A stretch of DNA of 64,000 nt. Source: Chitinophaga sp. Ak27 (GTDB lineage: Bacteria; Bacteroidota; Bacteroidia; Chitinophagales; Chitinophagaceae). The notes beneath the pieces were generated by a model. The model ran no database searches. It saw only the letters and a list, made by a program, of their open reading frames with translations, and was not told where the DNA came from. The stretch's first letter is position 1. Each line of letters opens with the position of its first letter. The stretch is from positions 310,001 to 374,000 of the forward strand of contig NZ_JABAOB010000008.1 in NCBI RefSeq assembly GCF_012726295.1, written 5' to 3'. Below are positions 8,778-16,816 of this stretch, piece by piece. The position numbers and the translations under genes were made by a program.

Positions 8778-10067
8778 TTAGGATACTGCTACGGGCGCAT
8801 TCACGGATGCTTCGCTGGTGGCTGGTTGACGAACGAACCTTGTCAGCATCACGATACAGGAAACGCCGATCACGATAAACCCGATATACGTAAACGCCTG
8901 TACGTAGGTGATGCTGTCCGATTTAAACAGGAATCCGAATAACATGCCTCCCATATTGCCACCGGCTCCAACGATGCCGCTGACCAGTCCCGCATTTTTT
9001 TCATTGATAAAAGGCACAATGCCATAAGTAGCGCCGTTAGCCATCTTGAGAAACAGTGCAAAGCTCAGCATTGCCATAATGGCGATTACGAGGGAGCCTG
9101 CCTGGGCAAATAATAATAATCCGATTCCTTCCGCCAGCAGCATCAGGGCCAGGAGCCATCCTTTGCCTTTCATTCCTGATTTAGCGCCTACTTTGTCTGA
9201 TATAATGCCACCCAATGCCCGGGCAAAAAGGTTCATGAAACCAAATATGCCCGCCCAGAACCCCGCGCTGCTTTGAGAAAGATGAAAGGTATCCACGAAA
9301 TGCAGCGACGCTACATTATCGAAAGTAATTTCCATACCGAAGCACATCCCATAGGCCAGGGTGAGTGCCCAAATGCGCCAGTCGGCCAGGATCGACCAAT
9401 CCGTTTTTTCGTTTTTGCGATGATGGCCAATCTCATCAAAGTTGCCATTGGGCGTATCTTTGGTGAAACGATAATACAGCCAGGCAACTCCTAGCATCAT
9501 CAATCCCGGTACTATCATAGCATATCGCCATGCCGATGCATTACTATAACCAAAACCTACGATAGCCGCAAAAATGACCGGCATCACCATATTGGTAACG
9601 CCGCCACCTAAATTGCCCCATCCGCCGGTAATGGCGTTGGCAGTGCCTTTGATGGCCGGCGCAAACATCAGGGAAGTATGAAACTGTGTGATCACAAAAG
9701 AACCGCCTATCACGCTGATGGCTAAACGGAATAATAGGAAAGAGGTATAGTCCCTCGACAATCCCACCAGGAACACCGGGATGGAACCTACCAGCAGCAA
9801 CCGGATGGCCGTTTTGCGCGGTCCCCAGGTATCACATAACCGGCCTATGATTAACCGGGCAATAATGGTACCTGACACGGAGGCAATAATGATATTGCCC
9901 ACCTGTGCCTTGCTAAGTCCCAGGTCGGTACGGATGGTCGGCATCAACGGCGCCAGGCCAAACCAACCAAAGAAACAAACGAAAAACATCAGCCACGTTA
10001 TGTGAAACGTGCGCATCTGTATGGTATTCAGGCTAAAGAGTTTTATTTTATCTAGCGGAGCAGCCAT
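8778..10067 (-). CDS. narK: Nitrate/nitrite MFS transporter NarK/NasA type
   Basis: A 429-residue, 12-helix transporter. The nitrate signature GGWGNLGGGVTN in helix 5 (about residue 150) is characteristic of the nitrate-nitrite porter family and is preceded by the expected SFVITQFHTSLMFAP segment. A second signature-like stretch in the C-terminal half (GIVGAGGNMGGMLFG) matches the repeat seen in NarK proteins. It would import nitrate, or exchange nitrate for nitrite, across the inner membrane. It lies in the operon between the outer-membrane porin (17-base gap) and the nitrate reductase (20-base gap), which supports nitrate as substrate. Confidence 0.92.
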   Translation of the reverse strand: MAAPLDKIKLFSLNTIQMRTFHITWLMFFVCFFGWFGLAPLMPTIRTDLGLSKAQVGNIIIASVSGTIIARLIIGRLCDTWGPRKTAIRLLLVGSIPVFLVGLSRDYTSFLLFRLAISVIGGSFVITQFHTSLMFAPAIKGTANAITGGWGNLGGGVTNMVMPVIFAAIVGFGYSNASAWRYAMIVPGLMMLGVAWLYYRFTKDTPNGNFDEIGHHRKNEKTDWSILADWRIWALTLAYGMCFGMEITFDNVASLHFVDTFHLSQSSAGFWAGIFGFMNLFARALGGIISDKVGAKSGMKGKGWLLALMLLAEGIGLLLFAQAGSLVIAIMAMLSFALFLKMANGATYGIVPFINEKNAGLVSGIVGAGGNMGGMLFGFLFKSDSITYVQAFTYIGFIVIGVSCIVMLTRFVRQPATSEASVNAPVAVS

Positions 10068-10084
10068 AGTAGTAATTTTTCGGG

Positions 10085-11407
10085 TTATTTAATCAGCCAC
10101 TCAGGCCGGATATTGACAGACAGGTAAGCCCAGTTACTGTTACTGGCAGCATTCCTGATATTTTTTACCGCAGGAGACGTGAGCGTATTGGTATTCCAGA
10201 AGTGGCTGTAGCCGGCTTCCAGGCCCACCATCTTAGTGAGGGTATAGTTGGCCGTTACATCTGCCTCTGTACCAAATTGTTTCGACATGCCTGTAATAGC
10301 AGCGGCGCTATAAAACTCATGCACATCGCCGGTGAATGCCCAACGCTTGCCGGGTTTTAGCCGGGTTTTGATGTAGTAGTCCTGTAACCCTTTGTTGCCA
10401 AAGCCGCTGGCTACATAGAAATAATCAATGTTACCCCAGAACTTATGCGGGGTGCCATACAGCGGGTCAAAATCAGGGCTGGTGTAATCCACTCCTGCGC
10501 CTGCGCTGAATGCCTGGCTCACACTATATAAAAACGAGGCGGATAACAGGCGGCCATCTATCGTTTGCCCGTTGGCGTTAGTGCCAAACTGTTGATAGGC
10601 AGCAGCAGTAAAGGCGATTTGATTGAACTGTTGCGTATAGAATAGGCCGGTGGTCATGCGTTGGTGGGTGCCTTGTTCCCACACTTTTACGGCTACATGT
10701 TCCACGCTGTCTGTATGATATTTAGAGAATTGGTCGGCCAGGAACAGGAAAGAGAGGTTGCCGGCATGCAGCTTCCTGGAAACATACAGGAACTCCATAC
10801 TTTTATAGGCGTTGCCTCCATTGGTATTGGCAGTGTAATTGCCGGGAGGGGTGGCGTTGTACACGGTACCGGAGGCATTTTCCTTGTTCTGGTTGAAAGC
10901 TGCGCCGGCGTGCATGACCCAGCTGTTGCTTTCATATTTTAGCACGGCGGCATCATGGCGGCGACCCTGTTGCAGCCAGTCGAGGTTGCCCAGCAGGCGG
11001 CTGTCGTCGTATACCAGTTCTTGTCTGCCTATTTTCAGTGACAGTGCTTTATTTTTTACGATGGTGTCGGTCAGCAGTATTTCGGCCCAGGCTTCGTGCA
11101 GCATAAAGCCGTTGTTGTCGGGCGTGGTAGTGCGATTAAGGGTGGATACGTCCTGTCCCCATACACGTACGTCCTGTACCGTTAATCCCAGTTTAATCCG
11201 GTAGGCATTAAATCCGGCGATGAGCCGGGTACGCTGGGAGGTGAAAAAAGCCGGGGCGGCGCCTTGTACCTGTGGCGCCGCTTGTCCGTCGCGTAATTCA
11301 GTACGGGTCCGGAGCTGGGCGCCCAGCGAAAGCTGGGCATAGCCGTACTGCGACAGCAGTAGTCCGGGGAGTATCATAGATACCCTGCGGGAGAACCATT
11401 TTTTCAT
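10085..11407 (-). CDS. Outer-membrane beta-barrel porin, alginate-export family
   Basis: Starting at the ATG at 11407 gives a 440-residue protein with a clean signal peptide (MKKWFSRRVSMILPGLLLSQYGYAQ); an in-frame ATG 33 bases upstream would place a polar tail before it and is unlikely. The mature protein is rich in alternating beta strands and contains RTRTELRDG, RTRLIAGFNAYRIKLGLTVQDVRVWG and SLKIGRQELVYDDSRLLGNLDW, typical of Alginate_exp barrels (PF13372). These motifs form outer-membrane channels in Bacteroidota. It lies inside the nitrate operon between nirD and narK, so I infer it admits nitrate/nitrite into the periplasm rather than exporting alginate. No alginate genes are nearby. 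Confidence 0.8.
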   Translation of the reverse strand: MKKWFSRRVSMILPGLLLSQYGYAQLSLGAQLRTRTELRDGQAAPQVQGAAPAFFTSQRTRLIAGFNAYRIKLGLTVQDVRVWGQDVSTLNRTTTPDNNGFMLHEAWAEILLTDTIVKNKALSLKIGRQELVYDDSRLLGNLDWLQQGRRHDAAVLKYESNSWVMHAGAAFNQNKENASGTVYNATPPGNYTANTNGGNAYKSMEFLYVSRKLHAGNLSFLFLADQFSKYHTDSVEHVAVKVWEQGTHQRMTTGLFYTQQFNQIAFTAAAYQQFGTNANGQTIDGRLLSASFLYSVSQAFSAGAGVDYTSPDFDPLYGTPHKFWGNIDYFYVASGFGNKGLQDYYIKTRLKPGKRWAFTGDVHEFYSAAAITGMSKQFGTEADVTANYTLTKMVGLEAGYSHFWNTNTLTSPAVKNIRNAASNSNWAYLSVNIRPEWLIK

Positions 11408-11488
11408 GTAACTTTGGTTGATTTTGAATGAGCCAATCATTTCCGAATCAGAAGCCCGGTCAGCCTGCCAGCTGCCGGGTTTCGTCTT

Positions 11489-11872
11489 TTACACTTCTGC
11501 CATCACTGTTATCTCTGCCACGTTGATGTATACCCGGTCATCCACAATCTTTACGGGATAGGTGGTGAGGGAACATTCATGTTCGTCGGAGAGGCAACGG
11601 CCGTCTTTCAGGGAGAAGGTCTTTTTGTGAAATGGACAGGCTACTTTGGGCTCATCTTGCACGGTGCCAGTCATGCCGCGGCTGAGGGCCATCTGGCGGC
11701 GGTGCGGACAAAGATTCTGGGTTGCATACCATTCATTTCTGCGGGCAAAAAAGAATAGTGCAATCTGTTCATCATTGTACTTTACGCATACGCCTCCATT
11801 GGTGGGTACATCAGTTGTTTTGCAGGCAAAGAACCAGGTGCCGGTGGTAGTGTGAGTAGTAGACATAGCCAT
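11489..11872 (-). CDS. nirD: Nitrite reductase (NAD(P)H) small subunit NirD, Rieske-type
   Basis: A 127-residue protein if it starts at MAMSTTHTTTG (ATG at 11872; a second ATG at 11866 is equally possible). A longer frame overlapping the end of nirB exists but adds non-conserved sequence. The Rieske fold carries both ligand boxes, CPH near residue 55 and CPFH near residue 80, so it probably binds a [2Fe-2S] cluster, unlike the ligand-less NirD of E. coli. It partners NirB in six-electron reduction of nitrite to ammonium. The gap to nirB is about 19 bases. Confidence 0.88.
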   Translation of the reverse strand: MAMSTTHTTTGTWFFACKTTDVPTNGGVCVKYNDEQIALFFFARRNEWYATQNLCPHRRQMALSRGMTGTVQDEPKVACPFHKKTFSLKDGRCLSDEHECSLTTYPVKIVDDRVYINVAEITVMAEV

Positions 11873-11891
11873 ATATTTTTGTGTAAAGAAA

Positions 11892-14387
11892 TTATTTCCA
11901 TTCTGCGGCTTTCTTCTGTGCCCGCATGGTTTCAAATTTTACTGTTGGATCTTTATCAGCCGGTGCATTTACGAAGTGAGAAAAACGTTTACGCAGTTCC
12001 GGGTTTTCCACCACTTCTTTCCATTCGCATTTATAATTGTCGACCAGCAGTTGCATGGCGGCTTCCAGTTGTTCGGCGATACCGAGACTATCATTTACCA
12101 CTACATTGCGGAGGTAGTCCATACCGCCGTCGAGTTTATTGAGCCAGGTGGCCGTACGGGTAAGCGGATCGGCTGTTTTGATATAGAACATCAGGAAGCG
12201 GTCGATGTACCGGATGCAGGTCTCGCTGTCGAGATCGGCTGCCAGCAGCTGTGCATGTTGTGGCTTGGAACCGCCGTTGCCGCATACATAAAGATTCCAG
12301 CCTTTTTCGGTAGCGATGATGCCGAAGTCTTTCGACTGGGCTTCTGCACATTCGCGTATACAACCTGATACGGCGGATTTGATTTTATGCGGTGCTCTCA
12401 GTCCCCGGTATCTTTCTTCTATCTGGATAGCGAAGCTAACGCTGTCGTGCAGTCCGAAGCGGCACCAGGTGGAGCCTACGCAGCTTTTTACGGTGCGGAG
12501 TGCTTTTCCGTAAGCATGACCGCTTTCGAAGCCGGCGGCAATCAGTTCTTCCCAGATGTCCGGCAGGTCGCTGAGATGGGCGCCGAATAAGTCGATACGC
12601 TGTCCGCCGGTGATTTTCGTATAGAGATTGTATTTGGTGGCAATCTCCCCGATGACAATTAATTTCTCGGGTGTAATTTCTCCGCCTGGAATCCTTGGTA
12701 CTACAGAGTAGGTGCCTCCTTTCTGTATATTGGCCAGGTAGCGGTCGTTGGAATCCTGGGCGGTGTCGTTGCCTTTGTCCAGGATCATGTCATTCCACAG
12801 GCTGGCCAGGATAGAGGCTACCACTGGTTTACAAACTTCGCAGCCTTCCCCGGAGCCGTAGTGGTCCAGTACTTCATCGAAGGAGCGGAGCGATTTCAGT
12901 TTAATGAGATCCAGCATTTCCTGGCGGGAGTAGGGAAAATGTTCGCATACCACGTTGCGGATATATTTGCCTTGTGCTTTCATGGTAGCGGTGATGAGGT
13001 CTTTTACCATGGGGGTGCAACCACCGCAGCAGGTGCCTGCTTTCGTACATTTTTTTACGTCGTCGAGTGTTTCATGACCATCTGTTACGGCCTGACAGAT
13101 AGCGCCTTTGCTCACATTTTCGCAGCTGCAGATCATGGCTTCGTCGGGGAGGGCGGTTACGCCGGCGCCGTTGTCGGCAGTACCGCGGCTTCCCAGCAGT
13201 AGTTCTTCCGGGTTGGCAGGGAGTACCATTTTGTTGCGGGCAGTTTGGAGCAGCAGGTTATAGGCTGCTGCATCGCCGATGAGGATACCTCCCAGCAGGA
13301 ATTGCCCATCTGGTGTGATGTTGATGCGTTTATAGGTTCCTTTGTATTTATCTTCAAATACAATACTATGGCAGGTATCGGGGGCAGGAAACGGATCGCC
13401 GAAGCTGGCCACATCTACACCGATGAGTTTTAATTTGGTACTCATGTCAAAGCCGGTGAAGGCTTTGTGATCGCTGCAGATGTGGGAAACGGCAACTTCC
13501 GCCATTTCGTAACCGGGAGCTACCAGGCCATAGATCATATTGTTATGGAGGGCGCATTCTCCTATTGCATATATATAGGGATCGCTGGTTTGCAGTTGTT
13601 CGTTTACAATGATACCACCGCGGGGGCCGGTAGCGAGGCCGCAGGCTTTGGCCAGCTCATCGCGGGGTTTGATGCCGGCAGATACAACTACGATATCAGC
13701 CGGAAGAATGGTATCGTCTGCAAACTGCAGCCCGGTAACGGCTTCCTCGCCCATTACTTCCCGGGTGTTTTTGCCGGTGAGTATTTTTAATCCCAGTTGA
13801 TGTAGTTTATGTTGCAGGATAGCGGAACCCTGTTCATCAATCTGCCGGGGCATCAGCCTTGGAGAAAATTCGATGACATGGGTATTGCTGATGCCGAGGT
13901 CGAGCAGGGCTTTAGCTGCTTCCAGTCCGAGGAGGCCGCCGCCGATAACGGCGCCGCAGCTGGCCTGTGGCGCGTAAGCCTTCATCATTTCCAGGTCTTC
14001 TATGGTGCGGTAAATAAAGACACCCTTTTTATCCATGCCCGGTACCGGCGGAACAAATGCTGCAGAGCCGGTGGCAATTACCAGGTAATCATACTGTTCG
14101 GTAATGCCTTTATAGGAGGTAACGGTTTTGTTGGTCCGGTCTATTTGCATGATCGGGTCGCCCAAGTGGAGCCGGATGCCATTGTCGGTATACCAGCTAA
14201 GTGGTGCGAGAAGAAGGTCGTTGGCTGTTTTGCCATCAAACCAGGAGGTAAGATGTACGCGGTCGTAGGCAGGGCGGGGTTCTTCTCCAAATACAACCAG
14301 TTCGAGGGGAGAAGAGCCGGACCTTGCTACCAGCTTTTCACAGCATTTATAGCCCACCATGCCGTTTCCGATGACTACTACTTTCAT
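11892..14387 (-). CDS. nirB: Nitrite reductase (NAD(P)H) large subunit NirB
   Basis: An 831-residue protein, the usual NirB length. Order of parts: an N-terminal FAD domain (VVVIGNGMVGYKCCEKL), an NAD(P)H domain with GGGLLGLEAAKAL, a BFD-type [2Fe-2S] segment (MICSCENVSKG... CTKAGTCCGGCTP), a second short BFD-like repeat (YGSGEGCEVCKPVV), and the ferredoxin-like half plus siroheme/[4Fe-4S] domain. The last has the complete ligand set CVGSTWC...SGCIREC. It reduces nitrite to ammonium in the cytoplasm with NirD. It is the first gene of the leftward nitrate operon and diverges from cobA, which supplies siroheme precursors. The 184-base AT-rich gap between them must hold both promoters. Confidence 0.95.
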   Translation of the reverse strand: MKVVVIGNGMVGYKCCEKLVARSGSSPLELVVFGEEPRPAYDRVHLTSWFDGKTANDLLLAPLSWYTDNGIRLHLGDPIMQIDRTNKTVTSYKGITEQYDYLVIATGSAAFVPPVPGMDKKGVFIYRTIEDLEMMKAYAPQASCGAVIGGGLLGLEAAKALLDLGISNTHVIEFSPRLMPRQIDEQGSAILQHKLHQLGLKILTGKNTREVMGEEAVTGLQFADDTILPADIVVVSAGIKPRDELAKACGLATGPRGGIIVNEQLQTSDPYIYAIGECALHNNMIYGLVAPGYEMAEVAVSHICSDHKAFTGFDMSTKLKLIGVDVASFGDPFPAPDTCHSIVFEDKYKGTYKRINITPDGQFLLGGILIGDAAAYNLLLQTARNKMVLPANPEELLLGSRGTADNGAGVTALPDEAMICSCENVSKGAICQAVTDGHETLDDVKKCTKAGTCCGGCTPMVKDLITATMKAQGKYIRNVVCEHFPYSRQEMLDLIKLKSLRSFDEVLDHYGSGEGCEVCKPVVASILASLWNDMILDKGNDTAQDSNDRYLANIQKGGTYSVVPRIPGGEITPEKLIVIGEIATKYNLYTKITGGQRIDLFGAHLSDLPDIWEELIAAGFESGHAYGKALRTVKSCVGSTWCRFGLHDSVSFAIQIEERYRGLRAPHKIKSAVSGCIRECAEAQSKDFGIIATEKGWNLYVCGNGGSKPQHAQLLAADLDSETCIRYIDRFLMFYIKTADPLTRTATWLNKLDGGMDYLRNVVVNDSLGIAEQLEAAMQLLVDNYKCEWKEVVENPELRKRFSHFVNAPADKDPTVKFETMRAQKKAAEWK

Positions 14388-14571
14388 TAGATTATATTTA
14401 TGGATCAGAAAAAACAGATATATTATAAATAAATTAATATAATCTTATTTTGTGTTTTGGAGATGATTTTCAAGGTAGGTGTATGATGTTGGTTATAAAA
14501 TTAAGCGATTTTGTTTTAAATTTATGTATCGTTAGTGTTAAATATCATATATAAATTTAAATATAATATGT
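14388..14571. promoter_or_regulatory. Divergent promoter region of nirB and cobA
   Basis: This 184-base stretch is very AT-rich and separates the leftward nitrate operon from rightward cobA. I looked for TGAT-N4-ATCA (FNR-like) and TAnnTTTG boxes and found no exact match. It must drive both units, but the sites are not readable with confidence. Confidence 0.5.
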
Positions 14572-15366
14572 ATGCCAATGTTGAATCCATTTTTGTCGTT
14601 AGTTGGAGCAGGTCCCGGAGACCCGGAAATGATCACCCTCAAAGCGGTCAATACCATTCGGCGCGCCGATGTTATATTATATGATGCATTGGTCAACGAA
14701 TCATTATTACACCACGCCCGCCCCGGCGCCATTATCCGGTTTGTAGGTAAACGGTATGGGTGCCACGCTTTATCGCAGCAGGAAATCAACCACCTGATCG
14801 TGGAAATGGCAATGGCACATGGGCATGTAGTACGACTCAAAGGCGGTGATCCCTTTGTATTTGGCAGGGCAGTGGAAGAAATTACGGCGGCGAGGGACCA
14901 TGGCATTGGCGTAGAGGTTATCCCGGGTATCTCCAGCGCCATAGCGGTACCCGCTTCACAGTTTATCCCGCTCACCTGTCGGGGAATATCCGAAAGCTTT
15001 TGGGTAACTACCGGCACCACCCGCTCAGGGGATATTTCGGGAGATATTGCCCTGGCAGCGCGCTCCACCGCTACCGTCGTAATCCTGATGGCGATGAGTA
15101 AGCTCAGTGAAATTATGGAACTATTCGCCGCCCACGGAAAGCAGGATACGCCGGTAGCCATCATCCAGGATGGCACCACCGCACATCAAAAGATGGTCAC
15201 CGGTACGGTGACGGATATTGCCTGGAGAGCCACTGCCGCAGGGATGAGCAATCCCGCTATTATCGTGGTAGGCGCAGTCGTAAACCTGCACGCCCTGCTC
15301 ACCACTACTGCTGTACAACAACTAAACAATCACCTCGTACATGAAGAAAGACAAACAGGGTTGTGA
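14572..15366 (+). CDS. cobA: Uroporphyrinogen-III C-methyltransferase (SUMT)
   Basis: A 264-residue protein with the family signatures LVGAGPGDPEMITLKA (about residues 10-25) and GHVVRLKGGDPFVFGR (about 85-100), plus PGISSAIAVPA near 122. It transfers two methyl groups from SAM to uroporphyrinogen III, giving precorrin-2 on the way to siroheme, the cofactor of NirB. The oxidase/chelatase part of CysG is not fused and not in the window. ATG at 14572 or 14578 are both possible starts. Its 3' end overlaps the following Crp/Fnr gene by 26 bases, implying translational coupling. Divergence from nirB makes functional linkage very likely. Confidence 0.93.
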   Translation: MPMLNPFLSLVGAGPGDPEMITLKAVNTIRRADVILYDALVNESLLHHARPGAIIRFVGKRYGCHALSQQEINHLIVEMAMAHGHVVRLKGGDPFVFGRAVEEITAARDHGIGVEVIPGISSAIAVPASQFIPLTCRGISESFWVTTGTTRSGDISGDIALAARSTATVVILMAMSKLSEIMELFAAHGKQDTPVAIIQDGTTAHQKMVTGTVTDIAWRATAAGMSNPAIIVVGAVVNLHALLTTTAVQQLNNHLVHEERQTGL

Positions 15367-16033
15367 TGGAAAAACCTGCCTCCTGTGCCGGCTATCACTC
15401 AAGGAATGGGCGCCGGCAGTAGCACTGCACCGCCGTAATTTTATCCTGCAAAAAGGCGAAATGCTGTTTAAAGAAGGCGACCCGGTGGCTGGCATTTACT
15501 TCATTCATGAAGGACTGATGAAAGTGCATAAACATTGGGGCCCGGATAAGGAACTGATTGTGCGTTTTGCGCAGAAAGGCGATATTATAGGGCATCGGGG
15601 TATCGGGGGACTGGAGCAGTTTTACCCAGTATCGGCTACGGCATTAGCACCGGTAAAGGTTTGTTTTATAGAGATGGATTTTTTCCAGGCTTCTCTGAAA
15701 ATCAACCATGCACTGTTATACGAGCTGATGTTATTTTATGCACAGGAACTGCAATCTTCGGAAAAGCAAATGCGCAATCTGGCCCACATGACCGTAAAAG
15801 GCCGTATAGCCAATGCTTTGCTGCTACTGCAGCAAAAATTCGGATTTAATAAGGATGGATTTATCAACATAGCATTGAGTAAGCAGGACCTGGCTTCTTA
15901 TATCGGGGCTACTTATGAAACCACGTTCCGCATATTGAATGAGCTGATTGCCGAACGGCTGGTAGCGGTGTCGGGAAAAAACTATACCATTCTGAATGAA
16001 GCGATGCTGCTTCGTTTAACCGACATTCAATAA
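15341..16033 (+). CDS. Crp/Fnr-family regulator with FNR-like cysteines
   Basis: A 230-residue protein: an N-terminal extension with C8, C13 and C16 (GCDGKTCLLC), a cyclic-nucleotide-type beta-roll (about 30-120), a dimer helix, then a winged HTH with YETTFRILNELI as recognition helix. A fourth cysteine, C108 in KVCFIEMDFF, falls where E. coli FNR has its fourth cluster ligand (MVCEIPF). Three N-terminal cysteines plus this one suggest a [4Fe-4S] sensor of O2 or NO, though N-terminal spacing (X4, X2) differs from E. coli FNR (X2, X5). The HTH keeps the E-x3-R arrangement used to read TGAT half-sites. It overlaps cobA by 26 bases and abuts, tail to tail, a close paralogue. It is the likely regulator of nitrate assimilation. 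Confidence 0.85.
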   Translation: MKKDKQGCDGKTCLLCRLSLKEWAPAVALHRRNFILQKGEMLFKEGDPVAGIYFIHEGLMKVHKHWGPDKELIVRFAQKGDIIGHRGIGGLEQFYPVSATALAPVKVCFIEMDFFQASLKINHALLYELMLFYAQELQSSEKQMRNLAHMTVKGRIANALLLLQQKFGFNKDGFINIALSKQDLASYIGATYETTFRILNELIAERLVAVSGKNYTILNEAMLLRLTDIQ

Positions 16034-16705
16034 TCAGAGGGTAATATATTTTTTTAGTTTCTTTTCCTGTAGAATGGTGATGCTTTTGCCATCTACCGCA
16101 ATTAATTTCTCCTGTATAAATTCCTGGAGGTTGCGGTAAATAGTCTCGTAAGTAGTGCCAGCAAAAGACGCCAGATCCTGGCGGCTGATCGTAAACTGAA
16201 CATCATTATGCAGCCGGCTGATATCGAGCAAAGCGTCTGCCAGCCTGCTTTTTACATCCATATGCACCAGGTTGCGCATCTTTCTTTCTGCTTCCTGTAG
16301 TTCGTCGGCATAAAACTGCATGAGTTTCAGGGTGAGCTTTGGATTCACTTTCAGCGATGCTTCAAAAAATGCCAGGTCAGTATAACACACCGTGGTATCC
16401 TCCAATGCTGTAGCAGATACCGTATACAGGCGTTCGCCACTACCCAGACCCCTATGCCCCAGGATATCTCCTTTTTGTGCAAAACGTACAATTAGCTCTT
16501 TTTCCGCGCCCCATTGCTTATGCACTTTTACTTTCCCATCGTATAAAAAATAGATGCCCTTTACCGGGCTGCCCTCCTGGAAAATGGTTTCATTCTTCTT
16601 ATAAGAGAGATGTTGTTTATGGTCTCCCACCGCAGCAATCCACTCAGGAATGCTGAACTGGCAAAGGAAACAAGTCTTTAAATCGCAAGCCCCGGCTTTC
16701 TTCAT
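16034..16705 (-). CDS. Second Crp/Fnr-family regulator, paralogue of the neighbour
   Basis: A 223-residue protein closely similar along its length to the convergent neighbour (shared KELIVRFAQKGDI, GHRG and YETxxRxL segments). It keeps the same cysteines: C7, C12, C15 and C107 in TTVCYTDLAFF. The two genes end on adjacent bases (16033/16034), so no terminator fits between them and their transcripts must overlap. A TACGTTTG -7 box ends 5 bases before the ATG, predicting a leaderless or nearly leaderless mRNA. An FNR-like palindrome lies about 60 bases upstream of that start. Role in oxygen/NO/nitrate response is inferred from cysteines and neighbours. Confidence 0.85.
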   Translation of the reverse strand: MKKAGACDLKTCFLCQFSIPEWIAAVGDHKQHLSYKKNETIFQEGSPVKGIYFLYDGKVKVHKQWGAEKELIVRFAQKGDILGHRGLGSGERLYTVSATALEDTTVCYTDLAFFEASLKVNPKLTLKLMQFYADELQEAERKMRNLVHMDVKSRLADALLDISRLHNDVQFTISRQDLASFAGTTYETIYRNLQEFIQEKLIAVDGKSITILQEKKLKKYITL

Positions 16706-16710
16706 GGTTG

Positions 16711-16718
16711 CAAACGTA
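16711..16718 (-). promoter_or_regulatory. -7 element of the second Crp/Fnr gene
   Basis: TACGTTTG on the minus strand matches TAnnTTTG. It ends 5 bases before the start codon at 16705, so transcription should begin at or next to the ATG. Confidence 0.5.
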
Positions 16719-16755
16719 ATGTTTTTTTGCCTTTTTGTTAGAAAAAATAGGATTT

Positions 16756-16775
16756 AATATGATTTAGATCATATT
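16756..16775. promoter_or_regulatory. Perfect FNR-like palindrome (operator)
   Basis: AATATGAT-TTAG-ATCATATT is a perfect 8-bp inverted repeat with a 4-base spacer. Its core TGAT-N4-ATCA is the FNR half-site geometry. It lies between the divergent Crp/Fnr and CLC genes, overlaps the CLC -7 box (16772-16779), and is centred about 60 bases from the start codon of the regulator gene. One or both neighbouring FNR-like proteins are the obvious candidates to bind it. Confidence 0.65.
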
Positions 16776-16779
16776 TTTG
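16772..16779 (+). promoter_or_regulatory. -7 element of the CLC gene
   Basis: TATTTTTG fits TAnnTTTG and lies 37 bases upstream of the CLC start codon. Its first four bases are also the end of the FNR-like palindrome, so a bound regulator would be expected to block this promoter. Confidence 0.45.
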
Positions 16780-16816
16780 TGGTGTTTTTTAAAAATGGGT
16801 TGTCATTTTATATATT

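Noticed and set aside
14388-14571. FNR-like site upstream of nirB
   Set aside because: I searched this gap for TGAT-N4-ATCA and close variants; only half-sites such as ATGATTTTC were found, so no operator is claimed.
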